Below, piece after piece: positions 1-8,590 of a stretch of 17,039 bases of DNA. This DNA is from Planctomycetota bacterium (lineage in GTDB: Bacteria > Planctomycetota > JAMOSO01): positions 1 to 17,039 of the forward strand of contig JAMOSO010000014.1 in assembly GCA_027063065.1 (NCBI GenBank). The letters are read 5' to 3'. Position numbers and translations under genes: made by a program. The notes beneath the pieces were generated by a model that searched no databases, was not told where the DNA came from, and saw only the letters and a list, made by a program, of their open reading frames with translations. Numbering within the stretch: position 1 is the stretch's first letter; the number at the start of each line of letters is the position of its first letter.

Positions 1-1
1 A

Positions 2-634
2 GCTTCTAATCGTGCAGCTACGGTCGTAACTGTAGCTGGTGATAACGAAAAAGAAGCTGATTATTTTCAATATATCTTAGGTGCTGACTGGTTCTTTGGT
101 CAAAATATCGAAGCCTATGGTCAAATTGGTATGCAAGATGGTGATATTGATGGCAATACAGATTTAGATGCATTTATGTTGCAAATCGGTGCTAAATACA
201 CTTTCAACAGTGTTGATATGAAACCTTTTATCGATCTTGGTTATAAAACATTATCAGGTGATGATAAGAATAATAATGATAATGATGACGAAGCATGGCG
301 TTATAATGGTGATGATGACATCGCTATTTTGTTAGAAGATGAATTAGAGTATTCTTCAAATCTTGAACAATTCCGTCTTTTGACTGGAATCTCTGATGTT
401 GCTGGTGTTAAAGGTTTAGATTTAAACTTTAATTTTTTCTATAACCAAACAGAAGAAAACTACGTAGATAATAAAGATGGCATTGGCGAAGAATATGATT
501 TTGTAGCAAAATATGCTTACTCTGAAGATGTAAACTTATATGCTGCTTGGGCTCATATTGATGTTGATAGTGATTTAAGTAAAGATGCAGATGATATGGA
601 TTTACTAAAATGGGGTGTAGTAGTTAATTTCTAA
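2..634 (+). CDS. Outer-membrane beta-barrel (porin-like) protein, C-terminal part
   Basis: The reading frame is open from the left edge, so this is the last 210 residues of a longer protein; the ATG at 131 is internal. Alternating polar and hydrophobic strands separated by acidic, Asn/Asp-rich turns are visible. The chain ends in VVVNF, with a terminal Phe typical of barrels inserted by the BAM machinery. One predicted loop (about 259-345) is exceptionally rich in Asp and Asn (DDKNNNDNDDE), suggesting a surface loop that could bind cations. The likely role is passive transport or structure in the outer membrane; the substrate cannot be told. A strong terminator follows 26 bp after the stop. 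Family assignment rests on architecture only, not on a recognised signature. Confidence 0.6.
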   Translation, partial: ASNRAATVVTVAGDNEKEADYFQYILGADWFFGQNIEAYGQIGMQDGDIDGNTDLDAFMLQIGAKYTFNSVDMKPFIDLGYKTLSGDDKNNNDNDDEAWRYNGDDDIAILLEDELEYSSNLEQFRLLTGISDVAGVKGLDLNFNFFYNQTEENYVDNKDGIGEEYDFVAKYAYSEDVNLYAAWAHIDVDSDLSKDADDMDLLKWGVVVNF

Positions 635-660
635 TTAACCGCATAACAAGTAAAACTTCA

Positions 661-693
661 AGGGACTCTCTATTTGAGAGTCCCTTTTTTTTT
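661..693 (+). terminator. Rho-independent terminator of the barrel gene
   Basis: Perfect 10-bp stem (AGGGACTCTC at 661-670 with GAGAGTCCCT at 676-685), a 5-nt loop TATTT, and an uninterrupted run of nine T (685-693). It is the clearest terminator in the window and should end the barrel transcript. The ribosome binding site of the next gene begins right at the end of the T run. Confidence 0.92.
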
Positions 694-706
694 GAAAGGT
701 AAAACT

Positions 707-1135
707 ATGCTAAAAATATTGCAGTTATCAATAGTGTGTTGTTTATTGTTTGGTTGTACACAAATTATACAGCCAGATTTGGGTGTTAAATTAGACAGTG
801 CTAAAATTATAGCCCGTCGCAGTGGTAGGATTAGCTTTTCAAAAGCAAGTGTGCGTCGTTATTCTAATAATCAAGTATATGTGTGTGCAGAGATTAATGG
901 TAAATTATTATCAAGTAAAGCTACTAAAGGGTTAAAACAGAGCTTGCAAAACTTTGCAAAAACTCCTATAGAAATCATAATTAGAGATACAGAAGGTAAA
1001 ATTGTAGATAAGTCTTTAGTAAAAATGTATAGATTGCGTCAAAGTAGTGCAAATCAGGTACAAGCAAAAATTAAGTATTTGCCAAAGTTAAAATTAACTC
1101 AAGAGCATATTATTACTCTTGTACCAAGATGGTAA
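707..1135 (+). CDS. Small putative lipoprotein of unknown function
   Basis: 142 residues. The start at 707 is chosen because GAAAGG (694-699) lies 7 nt upstream and because it begins a classic type II signal: MLK, a hydrophobic stretch, then LLFGC with the lipidated Cys at residue 17. An in-frame upstream ATG at 674 would sit inside the terminator stem and would spoil the signal peptide. The mature part is basic (pI clearly high by eye) with no domain I recognise. Its central region looks like alternating beta strands and a helix (YVCAEING, then KGLKQSLQNFAK). The gene starts 13 nt after the upstream terminator T run and is followed by the tRNA promoter region. Membrane anchoring is inferred from the lipobox. 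Confidence 0.72.
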   Translation: MLKILQLSIVCCLLFGCTQIIQPDLGVKLDSAKIIARRSGRISFSKASVRRYSNNQVYVCAEINGKLLSSKATKGLKQSLQNFAKTPIEIIIRDTEGKIVDKSLVKMYRLRQSSANQVQAKIKYLPKLKLTQEHIITLVPRW

Positions 1136-1182
1136 GCTTATTTAATTGTAATTGTATGAGTGAGTTATAAGTTCTAATTTGC

Positions 1183-1210
1183 TTGCAAAAAAAAGAATAT
1201 TATTTAAAAT
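1183..1210 (+). promoter_or_regulatory. Candidate promoter of tRNA-Gln
   Basis: TTGCAA (1183-1188), 16-nt spacer, TAAAAT (1205-1210), ending 11 bp before the tRNA. This fits a start within a few bases of the mature 5' end. The region is AT-rich, so chance matches are possible. The same spacing recurs before galE and pheS. Confidence 0.45.
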
Positions 1211-1221
1211 AATAAAAATAT

Positions 1222-1295
1222 TGCCCTGTCATCTAATGGTAGGATTATGGTTTCTGATACCATCCATCAAGGTTCAAATCCTTGCGGGGCAACCA
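1222..1295 (+). tRNA. tRNA-Gln (anticodon CTG, reads CAG)
   Basis: A complete cloverleaf can be drawn. The acceptor stem TGCCCTG/CGGGGCA has one G-U pair. The D arm is ATCT/AGAT-type around AATGGT. The anticodon stem is ATGGT/ACCAT with loop TTCTGAT (anticodon 1254-1256), the variable loop is CCAT, and the T stem is CAAGG/CCTTG with loop TTCAAAT. The CCA end is encoded (1293-1295). The U1-A72 pair is typical of tRNA-Gln; the discriminator is A rather than the G of E. coli tRNA-Gln. The gene ends at 1295 and the stop codon of the convergent gene starts at 1296, so there is no spacer and no visible terminator of its own. Confidence 0.95.
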
Positions 1296-3875
1296 TTAAA
1301 ATTCCACTTTTAAAGTTTTATTGTTGTATAATGTGCCATTGCGTTCGCGTATGCCAATTACTACTTGCTTGCCTACGGTTCCTTGTGCTGGCAGTCTATA
1401 ATTGCGGCGTTTGGAGGTGTTAGCTTTTAATTGTCCAATATTTTTAGTTATTTCTGGTAATCCAGGTACTTTTATAAATGAGATTATGTCTCTTGTTTTG
1501 TTAGTATTGTTTGTTATTAATTGGGAAATTTCTATTTCAGAACCTCGATTTCGTAAATGGTATTCTGCAAGTTGGGCTAGAGGGCTTTTAAGCTCAAAGC
1601 GTTTTTTAATTGTTATATTAAATTCTCTTTCGGCGTAAATATCTATATCGAAATCTGTTATATAATTTCCTTCGCGTGAATTTAATGGTGGGCTTATAAT
1701 AAAATCTACAATTCGTTGCTCACCGGGGGCTAAATCAAGTGGTATTAAAGCAGGGCGTACGCTCCAACCTTTAGGATATCTTGGATGTATCCGCACATCG
1801 ACAGTTTCTTTAAAGAAATTAGTCAATATTAATTTTTGTTTTTGAAATGCCATATCCATTTTTACTGGTAAATATTTTGGGTCTAATTTAACTGACATTC
1901 TGGTTTTTAGCAAAGGTCCATTTATGCCGGTATAAAACCTAGGAATGGAATTTAATTTTAAAACTTGCTTATCTCCTCGTAATGCTGTTTGTCTGAGTTT
2001 TCCCATCAAGTTAATTTCGGTTAGTTTTTCGCCTAATATGATTTCATCGGTTATTGGCCCTTGGTCATTCCATGTGCATAATATATATTGATCGTCTATG
2101 GTAAAAAATAACATTGTTTGGGGGCCTCTGGTTAGTTCGTTAAAGTACACTGCCCCAGAAAGCATCTTTTGCAAAGTAATATACGCACTAAATAATGGTC
2201 CGGCAGCATTGTGCTTACCTAGAAACGTGGTATAAGGGTCTTGCAATGGCCATCCATAAATGGTGCTAAAGTTATGTTTTTGTATGATAATAGCCTTTTT
2301 AATAAAATCACTTACCTGAGCAATAAAACGATCGTTACCAGTGGACGCTTCTATTGTAAATTCAGCCAATCCGGGGCGTTTTTCTATATTGATTAGTTCT
2401 TGTTCTAGCTGGTCTGGTGTTAATTGTGCTGGTACAAAGTAAGCGCGACTAGGCCAATATGGCGGTTGTGGATTGTATGATAAGGTCAGTGGTAATAATA
2501 AAGGTGACTGAAAATTAAATCGATCTATTTGATTTTGTAATTCATTTAATTCTTCACTAAATTCATTTGAATTGATAATCATTTTTGGCACTTCCCAGCC
2601 AACTTGCCACAGATTGATATTGGTGTTGTAAGATGCGAGTATTCTTTCAAAGCGGTTTTTGTTAATGCCGTTGCCAGCTAATGATTTTAGTAGTAGTCCG
2701 GGTATTTCGTTTTCGCCAACATTTTTATTTTGCAATATAGATGAACTGGAAAAACTACCAGTTAATTTGATATTTAAATTAGCTAATGAGTCAACCAAAG
2801 GAGTGTATTGTTGATGGATATTGTTTTTTGTGGCTTTTAAAGATATTTTATCAAGGTCGATTAATAGTTTGACCTTAGACACTTGACTTTCTTTGATTAG
2901 AGCAGTCATCGTTTTAGGGTCATTGTTTATATCTAATATTAGTCCATAACCACTTTGTCGCCCAAAAGCGGGGGTTGTATAGCCTATTTTGGTAAAGAAA
3001 AAATCCGTATGGCTTACTTCACGTCCATGTAAAAATAAGGTTCCGCGTCCTCTAAAAAAACCAGATGATACGATAGGAAAAGCCATTTTGCGGCTAGACT
3101 TTCCATATTTGTCGACGCGTAAAGGTCTTGATATTGAGGTTAAATTTTCACCTTGAAAATTTTGAATATCAATTTTAATTTCATAGCCATTTATAGGGTC
3201 GATACCGCCAATGTTTACGTCGAAGCTTACAGGTTCTTCAGGGCCGTATAAAGCAAATCGTTTAGATTTAAATAAAATTCGTGGTTGTCTACGGATATAG
3301 ACGGTGTCGAACCATAGGTCGCCGCGTATATCGTTAGAATCTAAGCCCAGTCGTAGAGACATCGTAGTAGCTTTTGGTGGTACTTCGCTAATGCGAAAGC
3401 TAAAAGGTAAAAAGGTGCTTTTAAATTTGCGTAATTCTGTTGTTTGTTTAGAGATAAATTCGTTGTTTTTGTCAAAAAATCTCATTTGCATAAAGGCTTT
3501 GGTTGACGGTGCGTTTTCTTGGCGAACCATTGCCGATATTTGGTATGATGCGTTAATATCTACAGGTATACGTCTAGTTTCTAATGCGGCTTTGCCCCTG
3601 TCGAGACTAAAGTGTAATGATTTTTTGCCACTGTAAAAGATGTTTGAGTCTAATCGTCCCTGTATATAACTTGGGTAGCCTGTTTCGCTGACACTTTGCC
3701 AAAAATCAGGTATTTGGTTCCAGTCTCGGTCAGTTTCAAAATCAAATCCCCAAGATTTGTTTTCTGGGTTAAAATAAACAGGTGCGGGAGGTGCTATTAT
3801 ATCATCGGCAATGGCCGTATTATGCAGGCTAGATAAAAAGCCCAAAGCTATAACTGATAATAACTTACATTTCAC
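1296..3875 (-). CDS. Large exported multi-domain protein, glycosidase-like core with jelly-roll and beta-sandwich domains
   Basis: 859 residues, GTG start with AGGA about 12 nt upstream (no better in-frame start). A Sec signal peptide is clear: MKCK, hydrophobic core, cleavage likely after AIA near residue 23. Residues about 40-200 look like a jelly-roll carbohydrate-binding-type domain (SGKKSLHFSLD; YQISAMVRQE; LWFDTVYIRR). About 300-560 alternates strands and helices (YGLILDIN; VKLLIDLDKI; NLWQVGWEVP), resembling a TIM-barrel glycosidase fold without a catalytic pair I can name. About 560-670 resembles the beta domain that follows such barrels (LFFTIDDQYILCTWND). The last 180 residues hold two Ig-like sandwiches; one has LAPGEQRIVDF, as in NEW3-type domains. 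This layout is common in PVC bacteria. A periplasmic or secreted carbohydrate-related role is inferred; the reaction is unknown. Confidence 0.7.
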   Translation of the reverse strand: MKCKLLSVIALGFLSSLHNTAIADDIIAPPAPVYFNPENKSWGFDFETDRDWNQIPDFWQSVSETGYPSYIQGRLDSNIFYSGKKSLHFSLDRGKAALETRRIPVDINASYQISAMVRQENAPSTKAFMQMRFFDKNNEFISKQTTELRKFKSTFLPFSFRISEVPPKATTMSLRLGLDSNDIRGDLWFDTVYIRRQPRILFKSKRFALYGPEEPVSFDVNIGGIDPINGYEIKIDIQNFQGENLTSISRPLRVDKYGKSSRKMAFPIVSSGFFRGRGTLFLHGREVSHTDFFFTKIGYTTPAFGRQSGYGLILDINNDPKTMTALIKESQVSKVKLLIDLDKISLKATKNNIHQQYTPLVDSLANLNIKLTGSFSSSSILQNKNVGENEIPGLLLKSLAGNGINKNRFERILASYNTNINLWQVGWEVPKMIINSNEFSEELNELQNQIDRFNFQSPLLLPLTLSYNPQPPYWPSRAYFVPAQLTPDQLEQELINIEKRPGLAEFTIEASTGNDRFIAQVSDFIKKAIIIQKHNFSTIYGWPLQDPYTTFLGKHNAAGPLFSAYITLQKMLSGAVYFNELTRGPQTMLFFTIDDQYILCTWNDQGPITDEIILGEKLTEINLMGKLRQTALRGDKQVLKLNSIPRFYTGINGPLLKTRMSVKLDPKYLPVKMDMAFQKQKLILTNFFKETVDVRIHPRYPKGWSVRPALIPLDLAPGEQRIVDFIISPPLNSREGNYITDFDIDIYAEREFNITIKKRFELKSPLAQLAEYHLRNRGSEIEISQLITNNTNKTRDIISFIKVPGLPEITKNIGQLKANTSKRRNYRLPAQGTVGKQVVIGIRERNGTLYNNKTLKVEF

Positions 3876-3925
3876 GGCAAGAATATTTCCTAGTGATTAA
3901 TGATTCGTAATGTTTGTTTTATGCC

Positions 3926-3938
3926 ATTATGACATAAT
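3926..3938. promoter_or_regulatory. Short perfect palindrome, possible operator
   Basis: ATTATG-A-CATAAT, 6-bp arms around one base, in the divergent region upstream of the exported-protein gene. The one-base centre rules out an RNA hairpin, so if it means anything it is a DNA-binding site. In AT-rich sequence such a palindrome can arise by chance. Confidence 0.25.
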
Positions 3939-3959
3939 ATTAGTGTTTTATCGGTTTTT

Positions 3960-3987
3960 ATATTAATTGTCATTAGTAAAGTAACAA
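3960..3987 (-). promoter_or_regulatory. Weak candidate promoter of the exported-protein gene
   Basis: Read on the minus strand: TTGTTA (3987-3982), 16-nt spacer, TAATAT (3965-3960). It would give a 5' leader of roughly 75-80 nt containing the palindrome at 3926-3938. A better -35 (TTGACA, 4001-3996) lies just upstream but lacks a good -10 at normal spacing. Confidence 0.28.
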
Positions 3988-4044
3988 GTATAGTTTGTCA
4001 AAATTTTCTAAAAAAGCACTAAATATTATTATAAATTTCTAGGT

Positions 4045-4072
4045 TTGCTAATTATAGGACCTTTGTTAAAAT
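4045..4072 (+). promoter_or_regulatory. Candidate galE promoter
   Basis: TTGCTA (4045-4050), 16-nt spacer, TAAAAT (4067-4072). This predicts a leader of about 30 nt before the galE ATG, which carries a clean GGAG (4100-4103) at 5-nt spacing. It may drive the whole rightward gene run. Confidence 0.42.
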
Positions 4073-4087
4073 GATTGTTTTAGATAA

Positions 4088-5116
<1,029 letters not shown>

Positions 5117-5144
5117 TTGGTAATTCATTATTAATCAGTATAAT
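5117..5144 (+). promoter_or_regulatory. Candidate pheS promoter
   Basis: TTGGTA (5117-5122), 16-nt spacer, consensus TATAAT (5139-5144), immediately after the galE stop. The start would be near 5150-5152. The -10 lies inside the left arm (5140-5149) of the inverted repeat that ends on the pheS start codon. Confidence 0.45.
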
Positions 5145-5186
5145 TCACCCTTTGATTTTAAATATTCTGATTATATGGTGAATTAT
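5132..5186 (+). promoter_or_regulatory. Interleaved inverted repeats covering the pheS ribosome binding site and start codon
   Basis: Pair one is ATAATTCACC (5140-5149) with GGTGAATTAT (5177-5186), a perfect 10-bp inverted repeat. Its right arm contains the likely Shine-Dalgarno GGTGA and the first two bases of the pheS ATG. Pair two is TAATCAG (5132-5138) with CTGATTA (5167-5173), 7 bp. The arms are in order a, b, a', b', so the two helices could form an H-type pseudoknot or alternate folds. In a transcript reading through from galE the pheS start would be masked. In a transcript starting near 5150 the left arms would be missing, and the repeat could act only as DNA. Confidence 0.45.
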
Positions 5187-6204
5187 GAAAGAGAAGTTGT
5201 TATCACTTAAAGAGTTAGCCATGTCCTCGTTGAAGGACTGTGCTAACTCGGCTCATTTAGAGGAGTTTCGTCTTAAATATTTAAGTAAAAAAGGAGAGTT
5301 AACCTCTGTACTTAAATCCCTTAAAGATGTAGCTCCAGAATTGCGCCCTGCTATGGGTCAATTAGCTAATGAAATTAAAAACACTTTGCAAAAAGAGTTT
5401 AACGAATTTCAAGACAAACTTAAAAAAGCTGACATTGCTAAGCAATTAAATGAAGGTGGTTTAGATGTTACGCTACCTGTTGCTAATGATATGCCAGGGC
5501 ATCTGCATCCTATTACACAAATTCAACGTGAGATAGAAGATATCTTTAGAGGTATGGGGTTTATGGTCTTTGATGGACCTCAGGTCGAAGATGAGTTTCA
5601 TAATTTTACAGCTTTAAATATTCCCGATTGGCATCCTGCCCGCGATAGCCAAGATACTTTTTGGTTAAATGATGGCAATTTATTGCGATCGCATACTTCT
5701 AGTGTACAGATTCGTGCTATGCAACAATTTACTCCTCCATTGCGTGGTATAGCTCCTGGCAGGGTGTTTCGCAATGAGGCAATTGATGCTTCTCACGAAG
5801 CTTGTTTTTATCAAGTTGAAGGATTGTACATTGATAAAAATATTTCGGTGGGCAATTTGATTCATACTATGAAAGTAATGTTGCGTGAAATATTTAAAAA
5901 AGATGTCGAGGTACGTTTACGCCCTGGTTTTTTTCCGTTTGTGGAGCCTGGTTTTGAATTGGATATCAGTTGCTTAATATGTAAAGGTAAAGGCTGTAGT
6001 GTTTGTAAACAGTCTGGTTGGGTAGAGCTTTGTCCATGTGGTTTGGTGCATCCTAATGTTTTAAAACATTGTAATATTGATCCTGATATTTGGTCTGGCT
6101 TTGCCTTTGGTTTAGGTATGGATCGTTTGGTAATGATGCGCTATGGCATAGATGATATTCGTCATTTTCACAGCGGTGATCTTCGCTTTATCCGCCAATT
6201 TTAG
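5185..6204 (+). CDS. pheS: Phenylalanyl-tRNA synthetase alpha subunit
   Basis: 339 residues, normal length. It is the catalytic subunit of the cytoplasmic alpha2-beta2 PheRS that charges tRNA-Phe. The N-terminal part (about 1-90) is the tRNA-binding coiled coil. The class II core begins near HPITQIQREIEDIF (motif 1 region), motif 2 is seen in PGRVFRNEAIDASH, and motif 3 is GFGLGMDRLVMMRYGIDDIR near the end. A Cys cluster C263-x2-C266-x4-C271-x2-C274 followed by C283-P-C285 is the metal-knuckle-like loop found in many bacterial PheS proteins. pheT follows after 12 bp, so the two subunits are co-transcribed. The start carries only a short GGTGA at 3-nt spacing, lying within the inverted repeat, which hints at regulated translation. 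Confidence 0.97.
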   Translation: MKEKLLSLKELAMSSLKDCANSAHLEEFRLKYLSKKGELTSVLKSLKDVAPELRPAMGQLANEIKNTLQKEFNEFQDKLKKADIAKQLNEGGLDVTLPVANDMPGHLHPITQIQREIEDIFRGMGFMVFDGPQVEDEFHNFTALNIPDWHPARDSQDTFWLNDGNLLRSHTSSVQIRAMQQFTPPLRGIAPGRVFRNEAIDASHEACFYQVEGLYIDKNISVGNLIHTMKVMLREIFKKDVEVRLRPGFFPFVEPGFELDISCLICKGKGCSVCKQSGWVELCPCGLVHPNVLKHCNIDPDIWSGFAFGLGMDRLVMMRYGIDDIRHFHSGDLRFIRQF

Positions 6205-6216
6205 GAGCATATTATT

Positions 6217-8586
6217 ATGAAAATTTCAGCAAAATGGTTAGGATTATATGTAGATTTAGAAGGCGTTGATATTGATGATTTATTTAATCAATTTACAATG
6301 ACAACTGCCGAGGTTGAGGGAATAGAACGCTTAGGTAGTGAATTGCAAAAATTAGTTGTAGCACGAGTAGAAGATGTACAACCGCATCCAGATGCCGACA
6401 AATTAAGTGTTACTCAGGTATTTGACGGCGAAAAGACATCTCAAGTTGTGTGTGGTGCTAATAATGTCAGAAAAGGAATGTATACAATTCTAGCTCAACC
6501 AGGCGCAAAATTTGGTGATTTTAAGATTAAAAAATCAAAATTGCGTGGTGTGAAATCAGAGGGTATGTTATGTAGCTCTGATGAGGTTGGTGCTGGAGAA
6601 GCTAACGGTGGCATTTTGGATTTAGACGAAATTACACCTGGCACACCAGTAGCTCAGGCATTAGGTATAGACGATGCTATTATTGAAATCGATAATAAAA
6701 GTTTAACCCATCGTCCAGATTTATGGGGTCATTATGGATTGGCGCGTGAAGTATCAGCTATTATTAAACGTCCGTTAAAAACGCCAGTTAAACCATTGCC
6801 AGAAGGGGGAACAGGAGTCGAATTTAAGGTTGAAGTTCACGCTAAGGATTTGTGTCCTCGTTATATGGCTACAGTAATTGAAAACATTACAGTTAAACCT
6901 TCTCCAGAGTGGCTACAGCAATTGTTGAATGCGGTAGGTTTACGCCCGATTAATAATATTGTTGATATAACTAATTTTGTGATGTCTGAGATAGCTCAAC
7001 CATTGCATGCGTTTGATTTGTCTAAAATAGAAGGCAATCAAATTAATGTCAGGCGCGCTAAAGCTGGAGAAACTTTGTGTTTATTGGCCGATCAACAGAA
7101 AGTATATCTAACTGAAGAAATGTGTGTAATTGCCGATGCCAATAAGCCTATTGCCCTAGCAGGTATTATGGGAGGGGATAATTCTAAGATTGATGACAAT
7201 ACAACTTCTATAGTATTAGAAGGCGCAGCTTTTGATTTTATTAATAATCGTCGCACTTCTACCGCATTAAATATTCGTACAGATTCTTCAATGCGTTATG
7301 AAAAATCACTAGATACAAACTATGTTCCACAGGCTGTCTCACGTTTTTTAGAATTGTTAAAACAGAGTTGTCCAGATATGCAAATATCATCACAAATTTT
7401 TGATGTAAATAATGTGGATCGACAAGATATTGAAATAGATTTAGACTTAGATTGGGTGCGTATTAAATTGGGTGCAGAATTATCTAATGAGACTATTGTT
7501 AGTATTTTAACCAATTTAGAATTTGAGATTACTGGTGCTGACTCTAATCTAAAAGTCAAAGTTCCAAGTTTTAGAGCTACTAAGGATATTTCGGAGCCGA
7601 TAGATCTTGTAGAAGAAATTGGTCGCAGTTATGGCTATGATAATATACCGGAAAGTGCACCACTTGCGCCTGTGTTGCCTATTAAAAGAGATAAAATACA
7701 AGATGGATTAAGCTTAGCTAAAGATATTATGAGTGCTGGTTTTGGTTATGATGAAGTTTATAACTATTCTTTTATTTCTGCAAAAAGTATAGATGATTTA
7801 AAATTAAAGGGTGAGCATTTATGGGCTAATAATCCTTTAAATAAAGATCAAAGTCATTTGCGTACTAAATTAATCCCCCATATATTAAAAAATATTGTAG
7901 ATAATTCTCGTCATTTAGATAAATTTAAATTGTTTGAGGTTGGTACTACTTACATTCCTATGCCTAATAGTATTGCTTTACAAAGGCTACATTTGTGTGC
8001 AGCTTTGCGAGTTGACAGTGCAATATCTGATATTAATTTTTATAAGGTGCGGGATACTGCTGTAGAGTTAATTAGTAGATTGGGTCGTAATGTGGTTGTG
8101 AAACCTTCGCTTAACATTCCAGAGTACGCATATCCATCGCGTTGTGCAGATTTAGTTGATGGTAGTGAAGTTTTGGCTCAAATTTTTAATTTGCACCCAG
8201 CAGTTGCACAAAGTATGGGTATTACAGGCGATGTAGTTATAATGGAAGTCGCGTTGCAAAGTGTTATAGAAGGCTCAAAGTTACAATTTAATTTTACACC
8301 TTTATCTAAATATCCTACAGTACCATTTGATGTTGGAGTAGTAGCTAGTGAAGAAACTTTAGCAACTGATATTTTTGATGTGATTTATAAATCGGCTAAG
8401 GGTTTTGTGCAGGATATAACGGTTTTTGATGTCTATCGTGGTGAGCAAGTTGGTGAAGGTAAAAAGAGTTTGGCCTGTAAGATTGTTTTAGGTAGTGCCA
8501 AGGGAACTATGGCGCCAAAACACATAGAAAAAACGCAAAATAACATAATGAATAAACTTCAAGAAAATGGATATGGTATAAGGTAA
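6217..8586 (+). CDS. pheT: Phenylalanyl-tRNA synthetase beta subunit
   Basis: 789 residues, close to the usual 795. An OB-fold tRNA-binding (EMAP-like) domain spans about 40-150 (HPDADKLSV; SEGMLCSSDE). The B3/B4 editing domain, which removes mischarged Tyr, is about 210-390 (RPINNIVDITNFVM; MGGDNSKI). The B5 domain is about 400-475, followed by the catalytic-like core. The C-terminal ferredoxin-fold anticodon-binding domain is about 695-789 (SKYPTVPFDV to the end). A good AGGAG sits upstream of the ATG. It lies 12 bp after pheS and 4 bp before purM, so it is clearly part of one transcript. Confidence 0.97.
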   Translation: MKISAKWLGLYVDLEGVDIDDLFNQFTMTTAEVEGIERLGSELQKLVVARVEDVQPHPDADKLSVTQVFDGEKTSQVVCGANNVRKGMYTILAQPGAKFGDFKIKKSKLRGVKSEGMLCSSDEVGAGEANGGILDLDEITPGTPVAQALGIDDAIIEIDNKSLTHRPDLWGHYGLAREVSAIIKRPLKTPVKPLPEGGTGVEFKVEVHAKDLCPRYMATVIENITVKPSPEWLQQLLNAVGLRPINNIVDITNFVMSEIAQPLHAFDLSKIEGNQINVRRAKAGETLCLLADQQKVYLTEEMCVIADANKPIALAGIMGGDNSKIDDNTTSIVLEGAAFDFINNRRTSTALNIRTDSSMRYEKSLDTNYVPQAVSRFLELLKQSCPDMQISSQIFDVNNVDRQDIEIDLDLDWVRIKLGAELSNETIVSILTNLEFEITGADSNLKVKVPSFRATKDISEPIDLVEEIGRSYGYDNIPESAPLAPVLPIKRDKIQDGLSLAKDIMSAGFGYDEVYNYSFISAKSIDDLKLKGEHLWANNPLNKDQSHLRTKLIPHILKNIVDNSRHLDKFKLFEVGTTYIPMPNSIALQRLHLCAALRVDSAISDINFYKVRDTAVELISRLGRNVVVKPSLNIPEYAYPSRCADLVDGSEVLAQIFNLHPAVAQSMGITGDVVIMEVALQSVIEGSKLQFNFTPLSKYPTVPFDVGVVASEETLATDIFDVIYKSAKGFVQDITVFDVYRGEQVGEGKKSLACKIVLGSAKGTMAPKHIEKTQNNIMNKLQENGYGIR

Positions 8587-8590
8587 AATT

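Noticed and set aside
674-706. Upstream in-frame start for the lipoprotein gene
   Set aside because: It lies inside the terminator hairpin and would add a charged segment before the signal peptide. The ATG at 707 has GAAAGG before it and gives a clean lipobox.
3934-4033. Imperfect inverted repeat (AATATTAGTG with CACTAAATATT) in the galE upstream region
   Set aside because: The arms are about 75-80 bp apart, AT-rich and mismatched; this is expected by chance in such sequence.
5971-6042. Cys-rich insertion in PheS as a novelty
   Set aside because: The Cx2Cx4Cx2C loop followed by CPCG is common in PheS of many bacterial phyla.
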